Part shown: piece after piece, positions 27,184 through 37,505 of the stretch | Numbering within the stretch: the stretch's first letter is position 1 | How the letters are laid out: every line of letters starts with the position of its first letter | Position numbers and translations under genes: made by a program | Notes under the pieces: generated by a model | What the model saw: only the letters and a program-made list of their open reading frames with translations | Database searches by the model: none | What the model was told of the DNA's origin: nothing | Assembly (NCBI RefSeq): GCF_001696535.1 | Contig: NZ_MBQE01000006.1 | Span: forward strand, 248,001-312,000 | Reading direction: 5' to 3' | Length of the DNA: 64,000 bases | Origin: Stappia indica | GTDB lineage: Bacteria; Pseudomonadota; Alphaproteobacteria; Rhizobiales; Stappiaceae

Positions 27184-27630
27184 ATGTTCGACGCCAACCT
27201 GACCGCCGCCCAGATCATCTCGATGCTCGGCCTCACCCCCCATCCCGAAGGCGGGCACTACCGGGAGACGTTCCGCGACAGCGAGACGGACGCCGCGGGA
27301 CGCGCCCGGTCGACCGCCATCTACTACCTGCTGGAAGCGGGCGAGCTCTCCGCCTGGCACCGAGTGGATGCGGTTGAGATCTGGCACTGGCATGCCGGCG
27401 GGCCGCTCGCCCTGACCATCTCGGAAAACGGGCACGACGCCCGCGCCCTGCATCTGGGGAACGACCTTGCCGCCGGCCAGCGCCCGCAGGGGATCGTGCC
27501 CGCCGGCGCCTGGCAGACGGCCGAAAGCCTTGGCCGCTGGACCCTGGTCGGCTGCACGGTGGCGCCCGGCTTCGAGTTTGCCGGCTTCGAGATGGCGCCT
27601 CCCGACTGGCGCCCTGTTCCGCGCAGCTGA
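27184..27630 (+). CDS. Cupin_5 (DUF985) family protein
   Basis: 148 residues from ATG at 27184. The cupin core is clear: [16 protein letters not shown] at the start, [33 protein letters not shown] in the middle with metal-ligand-like histidines, and [17 protein letters not shown] at the end. Members bind small acidic or sugar-like ligands, but no enzyme activity is established for the family. It is 22 bases after gloB, probably the same transcript. This pair has no known joint function. Confidence 0.88.
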   Translation: MFDANLTAAQIISMLGLTPHPEGGHYRETFRDSETDAAGRARSTAIYYLLEAGELSAWHRVDAVEIWHWHAGGPLALTISENGHDARALHLGNDLAAGQRPQGIVPAGAWQTAESLGRWTLVGCTVAPGFEFAGFEMAPPDWRPVPRS

Positions 27631-27669
27631 ATTTCCGCGCGGAACCGCAGCGCTTCAGGGTTTCCCGGC

Positions 27670-27697
27670 TTGCGCTCCGGCGCCCAAGGGCTACAGT
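27670..27697 (+). promoter_or_regulatory. Candidate promoter of argG
   Basis: TTGCGC at 27670-27675 and TACAGT at 27692-27697 are spaced 16 bp apart, about 100 bases before the argG ATG. The gap after the cupin gene otherwise shows no feature. Confidence 0.45.
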
Positions 27698-27796
27698 GCG
27701 CGCGGATTTCACCCACCGGCAAGCGTTGCCGGCCCATACCGGCGCGCGGATCGCCGCAACCCGCCTCAACCTGCCCAGGACTGGACTACGGACCCC

Positions 27797-29013
<1,217 letters not shown>

Positions 29014-29017
<4 letters not shown>

Positions 29018-29709
29018 AACCGCACCCGGCGCGGGATGCAGCCTGGATCGCCGGTCTCGGCGACAGGCTCGCTCGCGCCGGGTTTTGCCTGCTCGGCCGG
29101 TTCGCGCCCACCGCGGACGACGCGGTGCCCGACGCAAGAGCCGGACATGCTGCCCGCGCGGTGCTCGTCGTCGGCAGCCTCTCCAATCCACTCTTCGCCA
29201 TTTTCGGTACCAGTCCGGAAGCAGCCGACGGCCTGCCGGATCCGCTGGACCGCTTCACCCGCCGGGTTCTGACCGGGCTGGCCGAGAGCGAAGGGCTCGG
29301 TATCGTCTTTCCCTTCGACGGTCCTCCCTACCATCCCTTTCAGCGCTGGGCTCTGAAGACTGGAGGCTTCTCGCGGTCGCCGATGGGGGTTCTGGCACAT
29401 CGTGAGTTCGGCCCCTGGGCAGGCCTGCGCGCCGCGCTCCTGTCGCCGGAGCCGATGGCTGTGCCCGAAGCCTTGCCCGAACGAGGCCCCTGCCCGACCT
29501 GCCACGACGCACCCTGCATCTCCGCCTGCCCGGCCGGAGCCCTGTCGCAGACAGGATATGACGTACCGCGCTGCCTGGCCCACCTGCGGGCGAACCCTGC
29601 CGCACCCTGCCATGCCGGCTGCGTTGCACGGCATGCCTGCCCCTTCGGCCGCGCGCACGCGCAGTCGGAGGAAGCAGGCAGCTTCCACATGCGTGCTTTT
29701 CTGGGATGA
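29014..29709 (+). CDS. QueG-like iron-sulfur protein without the cobalamin domain
   Basis: 231 residues from GTG at 29014, overlapping the argG stop. The C-terminal part has two cysteine sets resembling a two-cluster ferredoxin: C160, C163, C168, C172 ([14 protein letters not shown]) and C187, C199, C203, C209 ([14 protein letters not shown]). The N-terminal 150 residues resemble the region before the ferredoxin domain of epoxyqueuosine reductase ([18 protein letters not shown]) but lack a recognisable corrinoid-binding site. Function unknown; the coupling to argG is probably positional. It could be an electron-transfer protein. Confidence 0.75.
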
Positions 29710-29727
29710 AATCAGGTCGGCCCTGCC

Positions 29728-30633
29728 TCAGCGATCGCGGACGGCAACGAAGCGGGCAAGCCCGGCGAGTTCAGCCGCCCGGGCGCCATAGGGAGCCAGC
29801 AGCGTCTCCGCCTCGCCGACCAGACGGGACAGCTCCGCGCGCGTCCACTCGGCGCCCTTGAGCGCCACCAGGGTCGCCTTGCCGGCGGCTGCATCCTTGC
29901 CGGCCGCCTTGCCGAGCGCGGCCGCATCGCCTTCCACATCGAGCAGGTCGTCGGCGAGCTGGAACGCAAGGCCGATCACCTCGCCGAAGCGGGTCAGCCG
30001 CTCGATATCCTGGCTCGACGCCCCGGCAAGCCGCGCGCCGGTGCGCGCCGCATAGCGGATCAGCGCCCCGGTCTTCATCGACTGCAGCAGGCGGATATCC
30101 GCTTCGCCGAGCGAGCTGTGCTCGGCCGCCAGATCCAGCATCTGTCCGCCAGCCATGCCACCGACCCCGGCGGCGCGCGCCAGATCGCGCGAGGCCGCAA
30201 GCCGGACGCCCGCATCCGCGTGCACGCGAGGATCGGCGACGAGATCGAAGGCCAGTGTCAACAGCGCGTCGCCGGCAAGGATCGCCGTCGCTTCGTCGAA
30301 CGCACGGTGAACGGTCGGCTGGCCACGACGAAGGTCGTCGTCGTCCATCGCCGGCAGGTCGTCGTGGACGAGCGAATAGCAGTGGATGCACTCAAGGGCG
30401 GCGGCTGCGACGAGCACGCCTGCGTCGTCGCGGTCGAACAGCCTCGCAGCCGCGATCATCAGGCCCGGGCGCAGCCGCTTGCCGCCGCCGAGCGCGGCAT
30501 AGCGCATCGCCTCGATAAGTCGGCCGGGGCGTGCAGGCTCTCCGTCGGCCGGTTGCGAGGCAAGCAGCGTCTCGAGCATTGCCTCGAACCGCCCTGCATC
30601 GGCGGCAAGCTGGTCGGCGGCATCGACGGTCAC
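29728..30633 (-). CDS. ispA: Polyprenyl synthetase (farnesyl/geranylgeranyl diphosphate synthase)
   Basis: 301 residues from a GTG at 30633, preferred because GGAG lies 9 bases upstream and the length then matches IspA; an upstream ATG at 30687 lacks a site. First aspartate-rich motif DDLPAMDDDDLRRG (91-104) and second DDLLD (228-232) bind Mg2+-diphosphates; GGGKRLRPGLMIAA (49-63) and MKTGALIRYA are also present. The YSLVH stretch before the first motif fits a short-chain (C15, possibly C20) product. It ends convergently with the Fe-S gene. Confidence 0.94.
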   Translation of the reverse strand: MTVDAADQLAADAGRFEAMLETLLASQPADGEPARPGRLIEAMRYAALGGGKRLRPGLMIAAARLFDRDDAGVLVAAAALECIHCYSLVHDDLPAMDDDDLRRGQPTVHRAFDEATAILAGDALLTLAFDLVADPRVHADAGVRLAASRDLARAAGVGGMAGGQMLDLAAEHSSLGEADIRLLQSMKTGALIRYAARTGARLAGASSQDIERLTRFGEVIGLAFQLADDLLDVEGDAAALGKAAGKDAAAGKATLVALKGAEWTRAELSRLVGEAETLLAPYGARAAELAGLARFVAVRDR

Positions 30634-30762
30634 GGGACAGCTCCGGAAAACCTTGAGGAACGGATGCCGGTCGCGATCCGCCGGCACCTCGCCTCAGTGT
30701 CGAAAAACCCGGCGAAGGTCAACCACCTCCAGAACGATCGGACGGGTGTAACCCGCCGTCTG

Positions 30763-30791
30763 TTGTCTCTAGCATCACCAGCCTGTATTCC
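30763..30791 (+). promoter_or_regulatory. Candidate promoter of mtgA
   Basis: TTGTCT at 30763-30768 and TATTCC at 30786-30791 with an exact 17-bp spacer, 58 bases before the mtgA ATG, inside the ispA/mtgA divergent gap. Confidence 0.45.
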
Positions 30792-30848
30792 GGCGCCGCG
30801 GTGTGGCACCGTGCGCGACAGGATCGGCACGGCGGACGGCGGGGGCGA

Positions 30849-31568
30849 ATGAGCGAGGGCGAAGTCAGGAGCGAGACGCGGCGGCCGCGCCGATGGCGCT
30901 GGCGGCGGATCGTGCTGCGCACGCTTCTGGTCATCCTGCTGCTGCCGCCCGTCCTGACGCTGCTCTGGGCCGTCGTGCCGCCGATCAGCACATTGATGCT
31001 GGCCCGCTATGTCCAGGGGCTATGGGTCGAGCGCGACTATGTCTCCCTGGATGCGATCTCCCCTCATCTCGTGCGCTCCGTCGTCGCCTCGGAAGATGCC
31101 CGGTTCTGCCAGCATGGCGGCATCGACTGGGAGGCGCTGGAAAGCCAGATCGCCGCCCTGAACGAAGGCGACGGCGTGCGCGGCGCGTCGACCATCACCA
31201 TGCAGGTCGCCAAGAACCTGTTCCTCTGGAACGACCGCAGCTATGTCCGCAAGGCGGTCGAGTTGCCGCTGGCGCTGATGCTCGACGCCATGCTGACCAA
31301 GCGGCGGATCCTGGAAATCTATCTCAACATCGCCGAATGGGGCGAAGGCGTCTTCGGAGCGGAAGCTGCGGCACAGGCTTGGTTCGGCAAGCCGGCCAAG
31401 GACCTCAGCCGCACGGAAGCGGCTCGTCTGGCCACCGCTCTGCCCAACCCGCTGGCCCGCAATCCGGCACGCCCGCGCCCCGGCCACGACCGGCTGGCGC
31501 GGATCAATCGCGGCCGGGCGGCGGCGATCGAACCGCATCTGGATTGCATCCCCGGTTTCGGCCCGTGA
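30849..31568 (+). CDS. mtgA: Monofunctional biosynthetic peptidoglycan transglycosylase
   Basis: 239 residues from ATG at 30849 after a G-rich ribosome-binding site. A basic N-terminus and one transmembrane helix (about 21-45) anchor a GT51 domain that polymerises lipid II into glycan strands, without a transpeptidase part. GT51 motifs: SVVASEDARFCQHGGIDW with catalytic Glu, GASTITMQVAKNLFLW, RKAVELPLALMLDAMLTKRRILEIYLN. Length normal. It is followed 167 bases later by rpmF. Confidence 0.96.
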   Translation: MSEGEVRSETRRPRRWRWRRIVLRTLLVILLLPPVLTLLWAVVPPISTLMLARYVQGLWVERDYVSLDAISPHLVRSVVASEDARFCQHGGIDWEALESQIAALNEGDGVRGASTITMQVAKNLFLWNDRSYVRKAVELPLALMLDAMLTKRRILEIYLNIAEWGEGVFGAEAAAQAWFGKPAKDLSRTEAARLATALPNPLARNPARPRPGHDRLARINRGRAAAIEPHLDCIPGFGP

Positions 31569-31735
31569 TCGCGCGGGAAAGAATCGCCCGGACGCGACAA
31601 ATTTTCTGACTTTCGGGCTGGCAAAGCGGCAAAAGGTCCGGTATAAGCCCGCCATTCCTGCACACCGTGTAGACCCACGCCCCGGGCTGACCCGGTCCGG
31701 GTTTCGCGGGATATTGCACGACGGAGAGTACGACA

Positions 31736-31921
31736 ATGGCCGTTCCGAAGAGAAAAACCACGCGCATGAAGCGCGGCGCGCGTCGCTCCGCGGACGCCCT
31801 GAAGCAGCCGACCTATGTCGAGGACAAGGATTCGGGCGAACTTCGCCGCCCGCATCACGTCGACCTGAAGACGGGCATGTACCGGGGCCGCCAGATCCTG
31901 GCGGTGAAGGACGACGTGTGA
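31736..31921 (+). CDS. rpmF: 50S ribosomal protein L32
   Basis: 61 residues, [20 protein letters not shown] to [17 protein letters not shown], the standard alphaproteobacterial L32 without zinc cysteines. GGAGAG lies 9 bases before the ATG at 31736. The 167-base upstream gap holds a TATAAG at 31642-31647 with CTGGCA 18 bases before it, a possible promoter. A strong terminator follows. Confidence 0.98.
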   Translation: MAVPKRKTTRMKRGARRSADALKQPTYVEDKDSGELRRPHHVDLKTGMYRGRQILAVKDDV

Positions 31922-31966
31922 TCCTGCGGCGGCCGCAAAACGGCTGCCCGGGAAAACGCGAAAAAG

Positions 31967-31999
31967 AGGCCGGTGCGCAAGCGCCGGCCTTTTTCGTTT
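31967..31999 (+). terminator. Terminator of rpmF
   Basis: Stem GAGGCCGGTGC with GCGCCGGCCT around a GCAA tetraloop (one G-T wobble), followed by TTTTTCGTTTT. It begins 45 bases after the L32 stop. Confidence 0.88.
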
Positions 32000-32051
32000 T
32001 GCGGTTCTTGAAGACCCGCGGCAGGCAGGCACCGACATGCCGACGCCAACG

Positions 32052-32081
32052 AAAAGGGCCCCTGTCGGAGACAGGAGCCCT
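32052..32081 (-). terminator. Terminator of phaB (minus strand)
   Basis: A 12-position stem with a single mismatch (32055-32066 with 32070-32081) and a 3-base loop. It is followed on the minus strand by TTTTC. It lies 30 bases past the phaB stop. Confidence 0.8.
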
Positions 32082-32110
32082 CTCGAAATCCCGTTCGTCC
32101 ACGCCGGCGA

Positions 32111-32839
32111 TCAGCCGTTCGCGTAGTACTGGCCGCCGTTGATGGTCAGCACGGCGCCGGTCATGAACGCGGCTTCCTTCGAGGCGAGATAGGCGACCGC
32201 AGCCGCGATCTCCTCGGCCTGGCCGAGCCGGCCGACCGGAATGCCGGCGATGATCCCCTCCAGAACCTTCTCCGGCACCGCCGCCACCATGTCGGTGTCG
32301 ATGTAGCCCGGGCAGATGGCGTTGACCGTGATGCCCTTGCGGGCATTCTCGGAGGCAAGCGCCTTGGTGAAACCGATCACGCCGGCCTTCGCGGCCGAGT
32401 AGTTGGTCTGGCCGAGCTGGCCCTTCTGTCCGTTTATGGACGAGATGTTGATGATGCGGCCGTGGCCGCGCTCGCGCATGCCGTCGATGACGGGACGGGT
32501 CATGGTGAACATGGAATCGAGATTGGTGCGGATCACGGCCGACCACTGCTCGAAATCCATCTTGTGGAACCAGCCGTCACGGGTGATGCCGGCATTGTTG
32601 ACGAGCACCTCGACGGCACCGAGGTCGGAAACCACCTGCCCGACACCCTGGTTGCAGGCCTCAGCATCGGCCACATCCCACTTGTAGACATGGATGCCCG
32701 TCTCGGCCTTGAACGCTTCGGCCTTCTCGGTGTTGCCGGCGTAGGTCGCCGCCACCGTATAGCCGGCCGCCTTCAGGCCCTTGGAGATAGCGGCGCCAAT
32801 GCCCCGCGTACCACCCGTCACGATTGCCACATTGCTCAT
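32111..32839 (-). CDS. phaB: Acetoacetyl-CoA reductase
   Basis: 242 residues, short-chain dehydrogenase/reductase. It reduces acetoacetyl-CoA with NADPH to (R)-3-hydroxybutyryl-CoA for PHB synthesis. Motifs: cofactor-binding VTGGTRGIGAAI, NNAGITRDGWFHKM, active-site NISSINGQKGQLGQTNYSAA with Tyr and Lys of the YxxxK motif, and CPGYIDTDM. The NGQKGQ and ITRDGWF stretches are specific to PhaB-type enzymes. GGGAGGAA precedes the ATG. It is 158 bases downstream of phaA and probably co-transcribed. Confidence 0.97.
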   Translation of the reverse strand: MSNVAIVTGGTRGIGAAISKGLKAAGYTVAATYAGNTEKAEAFKAETGIHVYKWDVADAEACNQGVGQVVSDLGAVEVLVNNAGITRDGWFHKMDFEQWSAVIRTNLDSMFTMTRPVIDGMRERGHGRIINISSINGQKGQLGQTNYSAAKAGVIGFTKALASENARKGITVNAICPGYIDTDMVAAVPEKVLEGIIAGIPVGRLGQAEEIAAAVAYLASKEAAFMTGAVLTINGGQYYANG

Positions 32840-32997
32840 TCATTTCCTCCCGTTCAGCTTGCGCTGCCGCGCCAGCCGCCGCTGACTGGCTCGGTCCGCC
32901 GGTTGCAGACAGGGTCCGATCCGGCCCTGCCCGCAATCCAGCCGATGACGGCCGCCCGTGCCTTGAGGGGCATCAAACGGCCACCATCAAATCGTAA

Positions 32998-34179
32998 TCA
33001 GCGCTCCACGCAGAGCGCCACGCCCATGCCGCCGCCGATGCACAGCGTCGCCAGGCCCTTCTTCGCGTCGCGGCGCGCCATCTCGTGCAGCAGCGTGACG
33101 AGCACGCGCGCGCCCGAGGCGCCGATCGGATGGCCGATGGCGATCGCGCCGCCGTTGACGTTGACGATGTCCGGGTTCCAGCCCATGTCCTTGTTCACCG
33201 CGCAGGCCTGGGCGGCGAAGGCCTCGTTGGCCTCCACGAGATCGAGGTCCTCGACCTTCCAGCCGGCCTTGGCCAGCGCCTTGCGCGAAGCCGGGATTGG
33301 ACCCGAGCCCATGATCGTCGGATCGACGCCGGCCGTCGCCCAGGAAGCGACGCGTGCCAGCGGGGTCAGGCCGCGGCGCGCGGCCTCGGCTGCGCTCATC
33401 ACCACCAGCGCGGCAGCGCCGTCATTGATCCCCGACGCATTGCCCGCCGTCACCGAGCCTTCCTTGGTGAAGGCCGGGCGCAGCTTGGCCATGCTGTCGA
33501 GGCTGGCGCCGTGACGGATGTACTCGTCCTCGTCGACGATGCGGTCGCCCTTGCGTTCCTTGATCGTCACCGGGGTGATCTCGTCCTTGAAGCGACCGGC
33601 CTTCTGGGCGGCTTCCGCCTTGTTCTGCGAGGCGACGGCAAATTCGTCCTGCTGATCGCGGGAGATCTGCCATTTTTGCGCGACGTTCTCGGCGGTCTGG
33701 CCCATGTGGTAGCCGTTGAAGGCGTCCCACAGGCCGTCCTTGATCATCGTGTCGATCATCTTGTAGTCGCCCATCTTGTAGCCGGCGCGCATATGGGCGC
33801 AGTGCGGCGACAGGGACATGTTCTCCTGGCCGCCGGCAACGATGATGGAGGCATCTCCGGCAGCGATCTGCTGCATGGCGATGGCGACAGTACGCAGGCC
33901 CGAACCGCAGACCTGGTTGAGAACCCAGGCCGTCGCGCTGTCGGGAATGCCGGCGAGGATCGCTGCCTGACGGGCCGGGTTCTGGCCCTGGCCTGCGGTC
34001 AGCACCTGGCCGAACACGACCTCGTCGACATCGGCGGCGGCGACGGAGGCGCGCTCGAGTGCAGAACGGATCGCCACGGCGCCGAGCTCATGGGCGGGCG
34101 TGTTGGCGAAGGCACCATTGAAGGACCCGACAGCAGTGCGCGTTGCGCTGACGATGACGACGTCGGTGGATGCGCTCAT
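32998..34179 (-). CDS. phaA: Acetyl-CoA C-acetyltransferase (beta-ketothiolase)
   Basis: 393 residues from ATG at 34179 with GGGAG upstream; the open frame extends 28 codons without support. It joins two acetyl-CoA to acetoacetyl-CoA, the first PHB step. The nucleophilic Cys91 is in [11 protein letters not shown]; further motifs are [44 protein letters not shown] and the second catalytic Cys in [14 protein letters not shown] near-consensus promoter lies 85 bases upstream. The polymerase phaC is not in the window. Confidence 0.97.
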   Translation of the reverse strand: MSASTDVVIVSATRTAVGSFNGAFANTPAHELGAVAIRSALERASVAAADVDEVVFGQVLTAGQGQNPARQAAILAGIPDSATAWVLNQVCGSGLRTVAIAMQQIAAGDASIIVAGGQENMSLSPHCAHMRAGYKMGDYKMIDTMIKDGLWDAFNGYHMGQTAENVAQKWQISRDQQDEFAVASQNKAEAAQKAGRFKDEITPVTIKERKGDRIVDEDEYIRHGASLDSMAKLRPAFTKEGSVTAGNASGINDGAAALVVMSAAEAARRGLTPLARVASWATAGVDPTIMGSGPIPASRKALAKAGWKVEDLDLVEANEAFAAQACAVNKDMGWNPDIVNVNGGAIAIGHPIGASGARVLVTLLHEMARRDAKKGLATLCIGGGMGVALCVER

Positions 34180-34525
34180 TTCATGATCTCCCGAAAAACC
34201 GGACCTCCCGTGGCGCGAGCAATCCTCTGGATTGTTGTTTGGCTGCCTGCGCGTTTCCCGCAAACTAGAGACGCCCGCCCGCCAAGTGTCAACCGCAACA
34301 CCCCGTAGCCCTCGGCGATTTTCCGGCTCACTGCGTCATCCTTTCGGTGCAGTCGGGGCGCTGCCTGACAAGTTTGACAAAACGGTGGTGCGCCCGCCCA
34401 CGATTGGCTTATCGTGCGTCAGGACAAAGTCGCGGAAGAGGCAGGTTGATCTACCGCCGCGACCCAGGGAGGAATGCCGCAACGGCTTGCGGGCCGGGGC
34501 GCGAAGCCGGGATCTGAAAACCGAT
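34180..34525. other. 346-base divergent region between phaA and phaR
   Basis: It holds the phaA promoter (34264-34292) on the minus strand and a TTGACA at 34374-34379 on the plus strand without a correctly spaced -10 element. PhaR probably binds somewhere here to control phasin or pha genes, but no convincing repeat stands out. No coding sequence is seen. Confidence 0.65.
34264..34292 (-). promoter_or_regulatory. Near-consensus sigma-70 promoter of phaAB
   Basis: On the minus strand TTGACA (34292-34287) and TCTAGT (34269-34264) are separated by exactly 17 bp. Transcription would begin near 34257, leaving a leader of about 78 bases to the phaA ATG. The -35 is a perfect match. Confidence 0.75.
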
Positions 34526-35125
34526 ATGGCTACAAAGACCACCGAGCCGACCATCATTAAAAAATATGCAAACCGGCGTCTCTACAACACCGGGACCAGC
34601 ACATACGTAACGCTGGAAGACCTCGCCCTGATGGTGAAGGACGAGGAGGATTTCGTCGTCTACGACGCCAAGTCGGGTGACGACATCACCCGCTCCGTGC
34701 TCACCCAGATCATCTTCGAGCAGGAGAACAAGGGGCAGAACCTGCTGCCGATCACGTTCCTGCGCCAGCTGATCCGCTTCTACGGCGACAGCATGCAGAA
34801 CGTGGTGCCGTCCTATCTCGACTTCTCGATGTCCTCGCTGACCAGGGAGCAGGACAAGCTGCGCGAGCAGATGGCAAACGCCTTCGGATCCACCGCCTTC
34901 GACGCGATCGAGGACCAGGTGAAGCGCAATGCGGAGATCTTCGACCGCGCCATGCGCATGTTCCTGCCCTTCGGCCCGGGCAAGGATGCGGAGGGGCAGG
35001 CACGTCCGGTCGATCCCGCCAAGGGAGCGGGCCCGGCCAGCGCCGACGATCTCGACGCGCTGAAAAAGCAACTCGCCGACATGCAAAAGAAGATCGACGC
35101 CATCGCCGGCGGCGGCCGCGAATAA
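34526..35125 (+). CDS. phaR: Polyhydroxyalkanoate synthesis regulator PhaR
   Basis: 199 residues from ATG at 34526. The N-terminal PHB/PHA-accumulation-regulator DNA-binding domain is plain: TIIKKYANRRLYNTGTSTYV, TLEDLALMV, VYDAKSGDDITRSVLTQIIFEQE (about 10-75), followed by a domain with FLRQLIRFYGDSMQNVVPSYLDFSM. A C-terminal coiled coil ends the protein. PhaR represses phasin and itself, and is released by binding PHB granules (family knowledge). It is divergent from phaA, the usual arrangement in rhizobia. A terminator follows. Confidence 0.96.
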   Translation: MATKTTEPTIIKKYANRRLYNTGTSTYVTLEDLALMVKDEEDFVVYDAKSGDDITRSVLTQIIFEQENKGQNLLPITFLRQLIRFYGDSMQNVVPSYLDFSMSSLTREQDKLREQMANAFGSTAFDAIEDQVKRNAEIFDRAMRMFLPFGPGKDAEGQARPVDPAKGAGPASADDLDALKKQLADMQKKIDAIAGGGRE

Positions 35126-35150
35126 CCGCTGCCAGGCAGGGGAAGATGAT

Positions 35151-35176
35151 GGCCGGGCAAAACGCCCGGCCTTTTT
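35151..35176 (+). terminator. Terminator of phaR
   Basis: An 8-bp stem GGCCGGGC/GCCCGGCC (35151-35158, 35164-35171) with a 5-base loop runs into TTTTT. It lies 25 bases after phaR and between it and a convergent gene. Confidence 0.85.
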
Positions 35177-35178
35177 GC

Positions 35179-35613
35179 TCAGCCGCGGTCGGCGCTGAAG
35201 CCGGCTCCCTCGATCCCCGCAACCGCGCAGGCCTCGTCATTGTCCGAAGTGTCGCCGCTGATGCCGACGGCGCCGAGGATCTCGCCGCCCTCACCGGCGC
35301 GAATCAGCACGCCGCCCGGCACCGGCACGATCGCCCCGCCCGCGACGCCGTTCAGCGCCTGAACGAAATGAGGGCGCGTCTTTGCATTCTCGTCGAGCCA
35401 GCGCGAACCGGCACCCACCGCAATAGCCCCGTAGGCCTTGCCGCTGGCCACCTGCGGACGCAGGATCGACGACCCGTCCTGGCGCTTGAGCGCGACCAGA
35501 TGGCCGCCGGCATCAAGCACGGCGACGGTAAGCGGCTTGAGGCCGAGTTCGCCCCCCTTGGCGAGGGCCGTATCGACGATCTTCTCCGCTGCGGAAAGGG
35601 TCAGTTTGCTCAT
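35179..35613 (-). CDS. GlcG/HbpS-family protein
   Basis: 144 residues. The fold is recognised by LGLKPLTVAVLDAGGHLVALKRQDGSS, ASGKAYGAIAVGAGS, and the Gly-rich PVPGGVLIRAGEGGEILGAVGISGDTSDND. Members include the heme-degrading/heme-sensing HbpS and the uncharacterised GlcG of glycolate operons. This copy has no signal peptide and so is probably cytoplasmic. It is divergent from the gamma-glutamyltransferase gene with a 208-base gap. Function unknown. Confidence 0.9.
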   Translation of the reverse strand: MSKLTLSAAEKIVDTALAKGGELGLKPLTVAVLDAGGHLVALKRQDGSSILRPQVASGKAYGAIAVGAGSRWLDENAKTRPHFVQALNGVAGGAIVPVPGGVLIRAGEGGEILGAVGISGDTSDNDEACAVAGIEGAGFSADRG

Positions 35614-35821
35614 TTTCTATGGTCTCCGTGCCAGCATCCGATAATCTTGCCGAACAATGGCTAGCAGTGCCACCGCTTGCCACCAACGGACAAGAACGAC
35701 AAGCACTCGTTCCCTGGGGACGAAAATCTTCCCGCCGCCCGGCGGACCTTCCAGAAAGACGCCACCTGCTGCCATGTCCCGCGGGACATGCGCATGAGCG
35801 GGACCAGACTGAGGACAGGCG

Positions 35822-37414
35822 ATGCGCGACTTCCATGCACCGGGACGCTCCTGCGTCCATGCCACCACCGCGATGGCGGCAACCTCTCATCCGCTGGCGA
35901 GTGCAGCCGCGCTGGAGATGCTGCAGGCGGGAGGCAACGCCGTCGATGCCGCCGTGGCTGCCTCTGCGGTGCTTGCCGTCGTCGAACCGCAGATGACCGG
36001 CATTGGCGGCGACTGCTTCGCCATCGTTGCCCGCCCCGACGGTTCGATCCACGGCATCAACGGATCCGGTCCCGCTCCGAAGGCCGCGACACCGGCCCGC
36101 CTCGCCGAACTCGGCGTGACCAGCATCGATCCGCAAGGTCCGCATTCGGTCACCGTGCCCGGAGCCATTCGCGCCTGGCACGATCTTCTGTCCGCTCATG
36201 GCCGCCGCGGTTTCGCCGAAGTGCTCAAGCGCGCCATTGCCTATGCCAAGGACGGCTATCCGGTGGCGCCGCGCGTCGCGCACGACTGGGCGCAGGCAGT
36301 GCCGAAGCTTGCCGCCGATCCGGGTGCGCGAGAAAGCTACCTCTTCGGCGGCACCGCGCCAAAGCCGGGCGACATCGTCCGCCAGCCCGCACTGGCGCGC
36401 ACCCTGCAGAAGATCGCCTCGGAAGGCCCATCCGGCTTCTACGAAGGGGAGGTTGCGCGCGACATCGTTGACACGCTGGCCGCACGCGGCGGCCTGATGA
36501 GCCTCGACGATCTTGCAGGCATGAGCACCCTGCCGATGCCGCCCGTGATCCGCTCCTATCGCGGCATCGACGTTGCCGAGCTGCCGCCCAACGGCCAGGG
36601 CTTCATCGCCCTCGTGATGCTCGGCCTTCTGGAGCGCTTCGATCTCGCCTCTCTCGACCCGCTCGGCACCACCCGCTTCCATCTCGAACTGGAGGCCGGC
36701 CGCCTCGCCTATTCGGTGCGCGACCTCTTCCTGGCCGATCCGGATCACATGCAGCACGGGCCGGACGCCTTCCTCTCTTCGAGCTATCTCGACAGACTGG
36801 CAGCCCGGATTTCGCCGACGGCCCGCATTCCCGAGATCCCGCCCGCCCTGCTGGGCCCCTCGTCCGACACGATCTATCTAACGGTGGTCGACGGCGACGG
36901 CATGGCCGTGTCCTTCATCAACTCTGTCTACAAAAGCTTCGGATCCGGCATCTGTGCGCCGAAGAGCGGTGTGATGCTGCAGAACCGCGGCGCCTGCTTC
37001 CGCCTGGAGCCCGGGCACCCGAACTGCATCGACGGCGGCAAGCGGCCGTTGCATACCATCATTCCGGCAATGGCGATGAAGGACGGCCGGCCGTATCTCT
37101 CGTTCGGCGTGATGGGCGGCGGCTACCAGCCCTGCGGCCATGCCCATGTACTCAGCAACATCGTCGATTTCGGCATGGATCCGCAGGAGGCCATCGACGC
37201 TCCGCGCATGTTCTTCGACGAGACCACGCACGTGCTCCAGGCCGAACGCCACGTGCCTCAGGACACCGTCGACGGCCTGCGGAAGCTCGGCCACCAGGTC
37301 GACCTCGTCCAGGAGGCCATCGGCGGCGGACAGGCGATCCTCATCGACCGCAGCCGTGGCGTGCTGATCGGCGGTTCCGACCCGCGCAAAGACGGCTGCG
37401 CTATCGGCTATTGA
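35822..37414 (+). CDS. Gamma-glutamyltransferase-family protein
   Basis: 530 residues from ATG at 35822 with GAGGACAGG upstream. It is an Ntn-hydrolase proenzyme that would be cleaved before Thr350 (SSDTIYLTVVDGDG) to expose the nucleophile. Other blocks: ATSHPLASAAALEMLQAGGNAVDAAVAAS, QMTGIGGDCFAIV, ELPPNGQGFIALVMLGLLE, GKRPLHTIIPAMAMKDG and the oxyanion FGVMGGGYQPCGH. There is no signal peptide, in contrast to periplasmic E. coli Ggt, so a cytosolic role (cephalosporin-acylase-like or glutathione-related) is possible. It is followed by a shared terminator. Confidence 0.92.
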   Translation: MRDFHAPGRSCVHATTAMAATSHPLASAAALEMLQAGGNAVDAAVAASAVLAVVEPQMTGIGGDCFAIVARPDGSIHGINGSGPAPKAATPARLAELGVTSIDPQGPHSVTVPGAIRAWHDLLSAHGRRGFAEVLKRAIAYAKDGYPVAPRVAHDWAQAVPKLAADPGARESYLFGGTAPKPGDIVRQPALARTLQKIASEGPSGFYEGEVARDIVDTLAARGGLMSLDDLAGMSTLPMPPVIRSYRGIDVAELPPNGQGFIALVMLGLLERFDLASLDPLGTTRFHLELEAGRLAYSVRDLFLADPDHMQHGPDAFLSSSYLDRLAARISPTARIPEIPPALLGPSSDTIYLTVVDGDGMAVSFINSVYKSFGSGICAPKSGVMLQNRGACFRLEPGHPNCIDGGKRPLHTIIPAMAMKDGRPYLSFGVMGGGYQPCGHAHVLSNIVDFGMDPQEAIDAPRMFFDETTHVLQAERHVPQDTVDGLRKLGHQVDLVQEAIGGGQAILIDRSRGVLIGGSDPRKDGCAIGY

Positions 37415-37437
37415 GCCGGCAAGCACAAGGCGGACGC

Positions 37438-37473
37438 AAAAAGGCCCACGCGACACATCGCGCGGGCCTTTTT
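37438..37473. terminator. Bidirectional terminator
   Basis: A stem with one mismatch (AAAAAGGCCC-A-CGCG against CGCG-C-GGGCCTTTTT) and a 6-base loop, flanked by A5 and T5. It separates the gamma-glutamyltransferase gene from the convergent 113-residue protein gene. Confidence 0.82.
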
Positions 37474-37505
37474 CTTCAAGGCGCCCGGAATTTCAAAAGC
37501 GTGCG

